This document shows, one piece after another, positions 1 to 6,276 of a stretch of 6,276 bases of DNA. Made by a program: the position numbers and the translations under genes. Each line of letters starts with the position of its first letter. The stretch's first letter is position 1. This DNA is from Opitutus sp. GAS368 (GTDB lineage: Bacteria; Verrucomicrobiota; Verrucomicrobiae; Opitutales; UBA953). The DNA lies in assembly GCA_943332745.1 (NCBI GenBank), contig CALQQQ010000074.1, positions 1 through 6,276 of the forward strand, read 5' to 3'. Under the pieces are notes generated by a model that was not told the DNA's origin, searched no databases, and was given only the letters and a program-made list of their open reading frames with translations.

Positions 1-18
1 CCCCCATTCTTCCCATCC

Positions 19-46
19 GCTAACCGCCAACCGCTAACCGCCTACA
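19..46. repeat. Short tandem heptamer repeat (GCTAACC type) after the left DUF1501 gene
   Basis: Four consecutive heptamers run GCTAACC (19-25), GCCAACC (26-32), GCTAACC (33-39) and a decayed GCCTACA (40-46). The repeat starts ten bases beyond the TAA stop of the left-hand DUF1501 gene, and it is close to the window edge, so it may belong to a longer array to the left. It resembles the heptameric short tandem repeats known from several bacterial groups. On the transcribed strand it reads GGTTAGC repeats. No hairpin or terminator is evident in it. Confidence 0.6.
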
Positions 47-55
47 CCTATTTAT

Positions 56-1321
56 TTAAAACAACTTCACGATGGGCTTGCCGCCGTCGGTGATGGGTAC
101 GGGGCGTCCGCCGGCCATGAGATCGCGCGCGGTATCGACCTGCATCGCGGCGAGGATCGTGGCGTGGAAGTCCGGGATGCTGACGGGGTCTTTGACCACG
201 GTCTTGGAGAAGTCATCGGTCTGTCCGTAGGCGCCGGTGTGCTTGAGGCCACCGCCGGCGAGGATCATCGAGAAAGCCGTGCCTTGGTGGCCGCGGCCAC
301 CCTTGGCGTCGAACTCTGGCGGACGGCCGAACTCGGTGGCGATGACGACGAGGGTCTTGTCGAGCATACCGGTGCGCTTGAGGTCTTCGATCAAGCCGGC
401 GAGGGCGTTGTCGAGCTCGCGGATGAGGATGTGCTGATTATCGATGCCGTCGTTATGCACATCCCAACCGGCGCCGTTGATGAAGTTGAGGTTGTGCGAG
501 ACTTCGACGAAGCGCACGCCGCCCTGGATGAGGCGACGGGCGAGTAGGCAGCGCTGACCGAATTCGCCACCGTAGGACAGGCGCGTGTCTGCCGCCTCCT
601 TCTTCAGGTCGAAGTGGCGCATGAACGAAGGCCCGGCGAGTCGGAAGGCCTCCTGCTGGGCTTGGGCGTATTCCGCAAGTGCCGAGCCGTCGGGGGCTGT
701 GCCGCCGAGCGCGCCAAGGAGTTCTTGGCGACGGATTTTCTGGGCCGGATCGACGTCGCTCGGGGTCGTGAAACCGTTCGGGCCGGTCTCGGTGTCGACG
801 AGGTAGATGTAGCCGTCCTTGATGCCGAGGAAGCCCGGGCCGCGACTCACATTCGGGTAGCCGATGAGCATGTAGGCCGGGACGTTCGGGTCAGCGGCGC
901 CGCGACGGTTCGCCACGATCGAACCGATGGAAGGATAGATGGCGTTGCCGCTGATCATGCGACCGGTGTGCACGAGGTTCGTCGCGAACGCGTGCTCATC
1001 GATGACTTTATGGTTCACCGAACGGACGGCAGTGACGTGGTCCATGAGCTTGGCCGTGCGCGGGAGGTGTTCGCAGAGGCGTACGCCGGAGACGGTGGTT
1101 TCGATGGAAGGGTAGAGCGAGCCGCGCTTCTTGACCGTGGATTTGTTATCGCCGAGCGCCTTCGGGTCGAAGGTGTCGACCTGGCCCATGCCTCCGCCCA
1201 GCCAGATAAAGATGCAATGCTCGGCTTTGCCTTTAACGCCCGCGGCACCCGATGCGGCGAGCAGCGGCGAGGCGGCGAAGGGGGCGAGGCCGAGGGCGGT
1301 GAGGAAGGAGCGGCGATCCAT
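56..1321 (-). CDS. DUF1501 family secreted protein, divergent subtype, Tat-type signal
   Basis: This 421-residue protein belongs to the DUF1501 family, placed in the alkaline phosphatase/sulfatase superfamily; its substrate is unknown. The N-terminus reads DRRSFLTALG (2-11), a twin-arginine-like export signal followed by a hydrophobic Ala/Leu stretch to about residue 23, so it is probably exported folded. Family landmarks in order are LGGGMGQVDTFDPK (41-54), CLLARRLIQGGVRFVEV (258-274), WDVH (286-289), EFGRPPEF (330-337), GRGHQG (342-347) and DFHATIL (384-390). These match the usual WDxH, EFGRTP, GRDH and DLHATIL motifs, but Gly344 stands where most members have Asp and EFGRTP has become EFGRPP. 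Length is normal and the gene looks intact. The ATG at 1321 fits the signal peptide; no Shine-Dalgarno is visible. It starts four bases after the cytochrome gene's TAA, so co-transcription and probably translational coupling are inferred. Confidence 0.93.
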   Translation of the reverse strand: MDRRSFLTALGLAPFAASPLLAASGAAGVKGKAEHCIFIWLGGGMGQVDTFDPKALGDNKSTVKKRGSLYPSIETTVSGVRLCEHLPRTAKLMDHVTAVRSVNHKVIDEHAFATNLVHTGRMISGNAIYPSIGSIVANRRGAADPNVPAYMLIGYPNVSRGPGFLGIKDGYIYLVDTETGPNGFTTPSDVDPAQKIRRQELLGALGGTAPDGSALAEYAQAQQEAFRLAGPSFMRHFDLKKEAADTRLSYGGEFGQRCLLARRLIQGGVRFVEVSHNLNFINGAGWDVHNDGIDNQHILIRELDNALAGLIEDLKRTGMLDKTLVVIATEFGRPPEFDAKGGRGHQGTAFSMILAGGGLKHTGAYGQTDDFSKTVVKDPVSIPDFHATILAAMQVDTARDLMAGGRPVPITDGGKPIVKLF

Positions 1322-1325
1322 GGCG

Positions 1326-4300
1326 TTAGTTGTAAAGGAATTCGGGGGAATTGACGAGGGCCCAGACGACGTCTTCGGCGCGGCGGCGCCACTCGGTCGT
1401 CAAGCCGTCGGTCGCGGGGTCTCCTTTGCGGGCGGCGGCTTCCTCCTGCATGCGCACGGTGGTGGCCATATCGTTGAGGTGGTTGGACCAGGAGACGTAA
1501 TAGGCCGGCTTGCGTGGGTAGGCCACGGACTTGGACGAGGACTGCGTCATGCGACCGGCGAAGCCTACGGCGAGATAGGCGGAGTATTTCGCCTTCTCGA
1601 CGGCGGTCGGGCGGCGCGAGAGCAGGCGCAGGAACAGGGCGTCGGCGAGCGCGTCGGGGCTCTTGGCTTCGCGGGCCATGGCCGTGACGCCATGATCGTC
1701 GCTCAAGCGCGTGACCCAGGTGCCCATCGTGCCATTGCTGAGGATGGCCGGCTGCAGCGAATTCGCCGAACTCTCGCGATCGGTGATCGGATCCGGACGG
1801 CCCGCCCGCCAGCCGAAAGCGGCTAGCACGTCGCAGACGGCTTGGATACGGGGCAGGGCAAGGGCGGGGCGGTCACGCTCATTGGAGGTCGAGGTGAGCA
1901 TCCAAGCGCGGCGCGGTTGGCCGAGCGTCAAGGAGTTCGCCTGTTCGCGGATGCTGTCGATGTCTAGGCTGGCCTCTTCCGTGCGGAAGGGCTTGCCGGT
2001 CGTGGCGAACATCGAGTCGACGACTTGTTCGGCGGAAAGGCGACGGGGGGCCGGCGAGGCGAACAGCGGGCTGGTCTGCTTCTGCGAGGCGTCCGTCGCG
2101 CGCTGGTAGGCGTGCGAGTTCAGGATCAGGCGCAGGACGTGGTCGGCGTCATAGCCGCTGCGCACGAGTTCGCGACCGAGCCAGCGGAGCAGTTCAGGGT
2201 GCGAGTTCTTGGAGCGTTCCCAATCCCAAGCCTGGTCCACGAGGCCGCGGCCCATCAGGCGGGCCCAGAGGCGATTGGCCATCACCTGTGCGAAGCGTTC
2301 GTTCTGCGGGGCGGTGACGAGCGTGGCGAGGCGATCACGAGGGTCCTTCGGGTCGCGGGCGAGTTCATCGGCGACGCTTTCGGTGGAGAGTTCCGGGAAG
2401 GGCCAGTGCGGCTCGACGGACGCGCCCGGTTCGAGCGTGACCTCGATGAGCGGCTTGCGACCACCTTCGCGCAACTTGGCCATCGAGACGCTGCTGGTCG
2501 CCGGGACCTTCACAGCCTTCATTTCAAGAAGCGCGGCGAGGGCGAAGACCTGTTCCTGCTTGGCGGAATGCGCCGGGGCGTCGTGGCAACGCGCGCACTT
2601 GGTCTCCATGCCGAGGAAGGCGGTGGTGACGATCGTGGCCTTGGCGGCCATGGGCACATCGTTCTGCGAGGCGATGCCGAAGCCGGCTGGGCCGCCAGCG
2701 GCGGAACTGCCCTTGAGGCGCAGCAGTTCAGTGACCATGAGGTCGAGCGGCTTGCGGTCGGCGAGCGATTCGTAAATCCACCAGCGGAATGGACCGGAGT
2801 TATTCAGCGTGGGGTTCAGGATGTTCGGGTTCTCGGCGAGGACGTCCTGCCAGTAGCCGGTCCAATGGTCGGCGGCACGCGCGTCATGGAGGAGGCGGTC
2901 GATGGCCTTCGCTCGCTTATCGGCCGAGGTGTCGGCGGTGAACGCTTCGATCTCGGCGAGGCTGGGCGGCACGCCGACCGTGTCGAGGGTGACGCGACGC
3001 AGGAAGACGAGGTCTTCGGTTAAAGGATTTATCGTGGTCGGAAGCGTGCGGTAATCCGGCCAAATGGCGCCTTCTTTGATCCACTGTTCTATGGTCGCGA
3101 CGTCGGTCGCGGAGAGGTGATGGCCCTTGGGTGGCATGACTTCGTCGGGATCCTCGGACTTGATACGGGTGAGCAGCGGGCTCTTCGCGGGGTCACCCGG
3201 GATGATGGCGGTGCCGTCGGACTTGCCTCCCTTGAGTGCGCCGGCGCGCGTGTCGAGGTGGAGTTTGCCCTTCGGCTTGCCGCCTTGGTGGCATTCCAGG
3301 CAGTTGGCTTCGAGGATCGGGAAGACCTTTGCGTAGAAATCCACGCCGCCGGTCTTAACGGCTTTCACCTGGCCTTGGTAGGCGACGATTTTCTCGGCGA
3401 GGAAATGGTCGATGGCATTATTCGCGGGGAAGCCGGAGGCGAGCGTGGGGAGGGGTGTTTCGGCGGTCTTGGCGAGCCACTGCTGGGCGGCCTCGCGACG
3501 TTTCTGCCAGTAGTCGCCTTCGCGGGCGCGGGCGGCGGCGCGGGCGGCACCATCAATCTTGGTCAGGCGGGCCTCCTCTTGGGCGGCGTAGGCAGCCCAG
3601 CCGGCGTCGTTATAACTCGGAGTGTCGGCGGAAGGCGTCAGTAGCTGCCAATCGGTACGACCGGCGAGCGAGATAGCGGCGATGGTTTCGCCGAGCTCCG
3701 GACGGCGGCGCGTGGTGGCCGGGCCTTTGACGCTGATGACGTAGCCGACGATGGATTCGAGGATGAGGCGGTGTTCGCCGCCCTTGGTTTCGAATTCGAC
3801 CCAAGCGTCGCGGTTGCCAGGCGGGGCGAAGCGGAAGTCGCCACCGAGGTCGAGATACTTGTCCTGATCCTTGACCGGCTTGTTGTCCGTGCCGGCGGGA
3901 GGGAAAGGCGTCTGCACCTGCAGTTTTCCATCGATGAAGAGCGCCGAGGCACCACGGCCGCGGAGGAGTAGGCGATGCTTACCCGCCGGAAGTTTCACGC
4001 TCGCGAGGGCGCGGAGTAGGTAAGGGTGGCCGCGTTCGGCGCGCACGCCCGTATCGACGTATTTCTCCGGCACGCGGGCAAAACCGAAAGCCGGTGCGAT
4101 GTAGCTATCAGTCACGGCGAGGGGCTTTTCCGGCCAGATATTCGTCGTCGGGTTCCAGGTTTCGCAGAGTTCGACGCGGACCTGGCCGTGGGTGACCGTG
4201 GTCCAGTCGACCTTCGGCGCCTTGCGGACGACGACCGGAGCCTTAGCGGCCTTCGTGCCGCTGGCGCTATCGTTGCCGGCGTTCGGACTCGGGTTGACCT

Positions 4301-5090
4301 GGGCGATCTCGGCTTTCGTGACCGGCGGAAGGGTGGTGGCGAAGCGCTCGGCGATCTCTTTTGACGGCACCAGCGTGCGGTGGAGGCGGATGTCATCGAT
4401 CGCGCCGCGGAAGCTGCTATTGGCGAGGCCGCCCATGGAGGAGCCGATCCAGACTGGGGCGTCGTCGACCACGGGTGCATCGGTCGTCTCACCGTCCATA
4501 TCCCACGAACCTTTGATCTCTTTGCCGTCAATCCAGCCGCGGATGCTCTCGGGTTTGCCGAATTCGTAACGCACCGCGACGTGGTGCCAGCGACGGTCGT
4601 TGGCGAAGCCGGTGGGTGTCGTCCAGCGGTGCCACTTGACCCCGGTGCCGGACGGAGAGGCGAAGAGGAAGTTAAGGCAGGCGCTGTCGTAGAGCACGCG
4701 AAGGCGCAGGGCCCAGTTCTGGTTGCTGGGGTTAGTCGCCTTTGGATCGGTGCGACCCTTGCCGATGACATAGGCGTTCTCGCCCTGACGCAGGCCGTCG
4801 GGCTTCACCCAAGCTTCGAGGGTGATTGCGTCTCCGTTCTTGAAGTCGAAGAGGCTGTTCGCACCCGCATCCTTGATCTCGAGGTGAGCTCCCTTGCCGT
4901 CGAAGGTGGCGGCTTCATTGGTCTGCTCGAAGCGAGGGTAGTCCGGGCGGCGTGGCCCCGGCTGCTTGAAGGCAACGGCGCCTGCGGGGATGAGTTCCGG
5001 GCGAGACGCGCCGTCGAAGCTCCATCCTGGCACGGACTGCGCCGAGGCGAGGCCCGCAAGGCCGAGGAAAAGGGGGACGAGACGGAGCAT
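1326..5090 (-). CDS. LamG-PSCyt1-DUF1549-DUF1553 large secreted c-type cytochrome-like protein
   Basis: This exported multidomain protein has 1254 residues from the ATG at 5090, used for numbering. A TTG at 5096 would add two residues; neither start has a clear Shine-Dalgarno, and ATG is preferred as the commoner codon. A Sec signal peptide ends at ASA/Q (cut after about 17). A LamG/concanavalin-like fold covers about 60-252, with TLEAWVKPD, RWHHVAVRYEFG and VWIGSSMGG. Residues 300-455 resemble a PA14-like beta domain (KHRLLLRGRGASALFIDG). An Ala/Arg/Glu-rich, probably helical linker runs about 500-545. PSCyt1 follows, with heme motif CLECH (597-601) and candidate axial Met652 in MPPKGHH. DUF1549 (LDTVGVPP, 702-709) carries a second motif CARCH (832-836). 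DUF1553 fills about 905-1254 (NRLWARLMGRGLVD, 939-952; ending SPEFLYN). In PVC bacteria such proteins pair with DUF1501 genes, as here. A redox or glycan-related role in the periplasm is inference; no reaction is established. Confidence 0.95.
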   Translation of the reverse strand: MLRLVPLFLGLAGLASAQSVPGWSFDGASRPELIPAGAVAFKQPGPRRPDYPRFEQTNEAATFDGKGAHLEIKDAGANSLFDFKNGDAITLEAWVKPDGLRQGENAYVIGKGRTDPKATNPSNQNWALRLRVLYDSACLNFLFASPSGTGVKWHRWTTPTGFANDRRWHHVAVRYEFGKPESIRGWIDGKEIKGSWDMDGETTDAPVVDDAPVWIGSSMGGLANSSFRGAIDDIRLHRTLVPSKEIAERFATTLPPVTKAEIAQVNPSPNAGNDSASGTKAAKAPVVVRKAPKVDWTTVTHGQVRVELCETWNPTTNIWPEKPLAVTDSYIAPAFGFARVPEKYVDTGVRAERGHPYLLRALASVKLPAGKHRLLLRGRGASALFIDGKLQVQTPFPPAGTDNKPVKDQDKYLDLGGDFRFAPPGNRDAWVEFETKGGEHRLILESIVGYVISVKGPATTRRRPELGETIAAISLAGRTDWQLLTPSADTPSYNDAGWAAYAAQEEARLTKIDGAARAAARAREGDYWQKRREAAQQWLAKTAETPLPTLASGFPANNAIDHFLAEKIVAYQGQVKAVKTGGVDFYAKVFPILEANCLECHQGGKPKGKLHLDTRAGALKGGKSDGTAIIPGDPAKSPLLTRIKSEDPDEVMPPKGHHLSATDVATIEQWIKEGAIWPDYRTLPTTINPLTEDLVFLRRVTLDTVGVPPSLAEIEAFTADTSADKRAKAIDRLLHDARAADHWTGYWQDVLAENPNILNPTLNNSGPFRWWIYESLADRKPLDLMVTELLRLKGSSAAGGPAGFGIASQNDVPMAAKATIVTTAFLGMETKCARCHDAPAHSAKQEQVFALAALLEMKAVKVPATSSVSMAKLREGGRKPLIEVTLEPGASVEPHWPFPELSTESVADELARDPKDPRDRLATLVTAPQNERFAQVMANRLWARLMGRGLVDQAWDWERSKNSHPELLRWLGRELVRSGYDADHVLRLILNSHAYQRATDASQKQTSPLFASPAPRRLSAEQVVDSMFATTGKPFRTEEASLDIDSIREQANSLTLGQPRRAWMLTSTSNERDRPALALPRIQAVCDVLAAFGWRAGRPDPITDRESSANSLQPAILSNGTMGTWVTRLSDDHGVTAMAREAKSPDALADALFLRLLSRRPTAVEKAKYSAYLAVGFAGRMTQSSSKSVAYPRKPAYYVSWSNHLNDMATTVRMQEEAAARKGDPATDGLTTEWRRRAEDVVWALVNSPEFLYN

Positions 5091-5209
5091 CTTCAAATGG
5101 GACAGGGACGGGGCGGAAGGGGTTCCGATTAATGAGGGAGAATGAAGCGGCCGTGGCTATTGGGTCAATCCTGCGGCTGGGGTGTCTCGGGTCCGCACCT
5201 CGATGCCTC

Positions 5210-5300
5210 GGGTAGGGCGGGCTCTCCGAGCCCGCCGTTAACCCGATTGACTAACGTATCTCAGTTGACGAACGGACGGCTCGGAGAGCCGTCCCTACCC
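5210..5300. repeat. REPIN-like element: two inverted REP hairpins
   Basis: Two 30-base arms (5210-5239 and 5271-5300) are reverse complements at 26 of 30 positions, separated by a 31-base spacer. Each arm is itself a perfect hairpin with a 9-bp stem and 3-base loop: GGCGGGCTC/GAGCCCGCC at 5216-5236 and GGACGGCTC/GAGCCGTCC at 5274-5294. The tetranucleotide GTAG (5212-5215; as CTAC at 5295-5298) stands outside each stem, as in REP elements mobilised by RAYT (TnpA_REP) transposases. The four differences between the arms form two base-pair swaps that keep both stems intact. No RAYT gene is in the window; one elsewhere in the genome is expected. Identification as a REPIN is by structure. Confidence 0.75.
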
Positions 5301-5364
5301 AAGACAGCTCAGAGGCGCTCGAAGGGAAACCGGAGACCGGATGATTGGCTGGGGTACACATTTT

Positions 5365-5497
5365 CAGGTCTCGGGTCTCGGCAATCGGGAACCAGGTGCG
5401 GGTGAGCAGGTGCAGGTTCGGGGTCCGGGACCTGAATCTGTACCTGTACCTGAAGACCTGAACCAGAAACCCGAGGGCCGAGACCTGGGACCCGGAA
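5365..5497. repeat. Imperfect inverted repeat built of degenerate heptamers (CAGGTCT / ACCTGAR)
   Basis: The left half contains CAGGT at 5365, 5393, 5407 and 5413, with related CGGGT-type words between them at a period of seven (5365, 5372, 5379, 5386, 5393, 5400, 5407). The right half contains the reverse complement ACCTG at 5430, 5442, 5448, 5456 and 5483, with variants such as ACCCG at 5469 and 5490, again mostly seven apart. The outer ends share an exact 10-base inverted match: CAGGTCTCGG (5365-5374) against CCGAGACCTG (5478-5487). The two halves therefore converge and could fold into a long imperfect hairpin. This is a heptameric intergenic repeat of unknown function; it has no T-run typical of a terminator. 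Confidence 0.65.
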
Positions 5498-5527
5498 AAT
5501 CATTCTGCCTAGCCCAAGCCCTAGCCC

Positions 5528-5552
5528 TCGGTTAGTGCCGTGCGCTAACCGA
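5528..5552. repeat. Hairpin spanning the stop codon of the right-hand DUF1501 gene
   Basis: TCGGTTAG (5528-5535) and CTAACCGA (5545-5552) form a perfect 8-bp stem around the nine-base loop TGCCGTGCG. The TAG stop codon (5545-5547 on the minus strand) and the last codons lie inside the stem. The GCTAACC word within it (5544-5550) is the same heptamer that is tandemly repeated after the left-hand DUF1501 gene. No T-run follows, so it is not a standard intrinsic terminator; it may protect the 3' end of the mRNA or be part of the repeat family. Confidence 0.5.
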
Positions 5553-6276
5553 CGATCTTCTTATACGGTTCGCCTTCGTTCTGCGTCGGGCGTTCCGGGC
5601 GGCCTTTGTAACGATAAGTCAGGCCCATATTATCGATGCCGAGCAGCCACAGGATGGTCGCGTGCAGGTCGTGGACGTGGAGAGGGTTCTCGATGGCGCG
5701 TAGGCCAAGGTCGTCGGTGCTGCCAATCGTCTGGCCGCCTTTGGCGCCGCCGCCGGCCATCCACATGGTGAAGCCGGTGGGGTTGTGGTCGCGGCCGTCG
5801 CCCTTCTCGGACATTGGGGTGCGGCCGAATTCGCCGCCCCAGACGACGAGCGTGTCTTCGAGCATGCCGCGGGACTTCAGATCCTTAATGAGGCCGGCGA
5901 CCGGCTTATCCATCGAGGCGCAGAGGCCGGAGTGATTCGATTCAATCTTCGCGTGCGCATCCCACTTCGAGCCGGCACCGTGGTAAATCTGCACGAAGCG
6001 CACGCCTTGTTCGACCATGCGTCGGGCAAGTAGACAGAGACGTCCCATGCCTTCGGTGGTCTTGTCGTCGAGTCCGTAGAGCTTACGCGTGGCTTCCGTC
6101 TCGCCGGTCAGGTCGACGACGCCAGGGGCTTCGGCCTGCATGCGCGCGGCCATCTCGTAGCTAGCCAGGCGGGCACCGAGCTCGGAGCGGTCGGGGTAGC
6201 GGGCCGCGAAGTCCTTATTCACGCTATTGATCAGCTGGAGCTTCGACTTCTGCAGGTCGGCGCTGACGGCTTCGGG
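5545..6276 (-). CDS. DUF1501 family protein, canonical type, C-terminal part (N-terminus outside window)
   Basis: The frame is open to the right edge, giving the last 243 residues of a protein whose relatives are about 450-500 long, so signal peptide and N-terminal half are missing. A GTG at 6222 is internal: the 18 codons upstream (reading PEAVSADLQKSKLQLINS) continue the family pattern. Motifs in fragment numbering are ASYEMAARMQAEAP (38-51), CLLARRMVEQGVRFVQIY (81-98), WDAH (105-108), EFGRTP (149-154), GRDHNP (161-166), HDLHATIL (202-209) and LTYRYKGR (219-226). All match the standard DUF1501 form, a group within the alkaline phosphatase-like superfamily without an assigned substrate. It ends in TAG at 5545-5547, inside a small hairpin. 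The large cytochrome gene starts about 450 bases downstream beyond a repeat cluster, so this gene probably ends a separate transcription unit, with its own PSCyt/DUF1553 partner further right (inference). Confidence 0.94.
   Translation of the reverse strand, partial: PEAVSADLQKSKLQLINSVNKDFAARYPDRSELGARLASYEMAARMQAEAPGVVDLTGETEATRKLYGLDDKTTEGMGRLCLLARRMVEQGVRFVQIYHGAGSKWDAHAKIESNHSGLCASMDKPVAGLIKDLKSRGMLEDTLVVWGGEFGRTPMSEKGDGRDHNPTGFTMWMAGGGAKGGQTIGSTDDLGLRAIENPLHVHDLHATILWLLGIDNMGLTYRYKGRPERPTQNEGEPYKKIVG

Larger units (their letters stand above)
5091..5544. other. Gene-free intergenic region rich in repeats
   Basis: No convincing gene lies here. The small open frames on either strand run through repeat sequence and have no family character. 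Going in the direction of transcription (right to left) it holds a hairpin at the upstream stop codon, a heptamer-built inverted repeat (5365-5497), about 60 unremarkable bases, a REPIN-like double hairpin (5210-5300), and a leader of about 120 bases before the large cytochrome gene. The promoter of the cytochrome/DUF1501 pair should lie in that leader, but no good -10/-35 pair stands out and no Shine-Dalgarno precedes the start. None of the hairpins is followed by a T-run on either strand, so no intrinsic terminator can be called. Confidence 0.7.

Noticed and set aside
2025..3023. Long open frame of 332 codons on the plus strand, and others like it at 614-1354, 1131-1826 and 4380-5132
   Set aside because: They lie antisense to strongly recognised genes, have no family motifs, and arise from the shortage of stop codons opposite GC-rich coding sequence.
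5140..5168. Possible minus-strand promoter: TTGACC (plus-strand GGTCAA, 5163-5168) with a 17-base gap to a hexamer at 5140-5145
   Set aside because: The -35 match is good, but the facing hexamer TCATTC is a poor -10 and shifting by one base helps little; this is expected by chance.
5216..5300. Intrinsic terminator formed by the GC-rich hairpins
   Set aside because: Neither hairpin is followed by a T-run on either strand, and the paired GTAG-flanked arrangement fits a REP element better.
5142..5405. Plus-strand open frame of 87 codons in the intergenic region, with another at 5341-5535
   Set aside because: The translations run straight through the REPIN and the heptamer repeats, giving low-complexity Gly/Pro/Val-rich sequence without a domain or ribosome binding site.
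6220..6222. GTG as the start codon of the right-hand DUF1501 gene
   Set aside because: The frame stays open for 18 more codons to the window edge and those residues match the family, so the true start lies outside.
1326..6276. A novel defence or mobile system hidden in the window
   Set aside because: All coding capacity is explained by DUF1501 and PSCyt/DUF1549/DUF1553 families; no nuclease, ATPase, reverse transcriptase, integrase or CRISPR signature was seen on either strand.

Overview
This window is a secreted-protein locus from what is most likely a Verrucomicrobiota (possibly Planctomycetota) genome with high GC. The assignment rests on its protein families: DUF1501 proteins next to a giant PSCyt1/DUF1549/DUF1553 c-type cytochrome with a LamG domain. 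That combination is characteristic of the PVC group. The REP-like and heptamer repeats between the genes fit this, but the genus cannot be read from the sequence.

All three protein genes lie on the minus strand, so transcription runs from right to left. At the right edge (5545-6276) is the C-terminal part of a canonical DUF1501 protein whose N-terminus lies outside the window. A gene-free stretch of about 450 bases follows (5091-5544). It is packed with repeats: a small hairpin over the upstream gene's stop codon, a long inverted repeat built of degenerate heptamers, and a REPIN-like pair of inverted REP hairpins. Next comes one very large gene (1326-5090), encoding a Sec-exported multidomain protein with a LamG domain, a possible PA14-like domain, a PSCyt1 CxxCH module, DUF1549 with a second CxxCH, and DUF1553. 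Four bases after its stop begins a second, divergent DUF1501 gene (56-1321) with a twin-arginine-like signal. After that gene stands a short tandem heptamer repeat at the left edge.

The large cytochrome gene and the downstream DUF1501 gene are almost certainly one transcriptional unit and a functional pair acting outside the cytoplasm. This pairing recurs many times in PVC genomes, often in polysaccharide or sulfatase contexts, but the reaction is unknown. The right-hand DUF1501 gene probably closes a separate, similar module whose cytochrome partner would lie further right. No defence, phage, transposase, tRNA, rRNA or CRISPR feature is visible. The less routine observations are the compensatory base changes in the REPIN, the heptameric repeats shared by both gene ends, the cytochrome module placed inside DUF1549, and the altered GRDH motif of the left DUF1501 protein.
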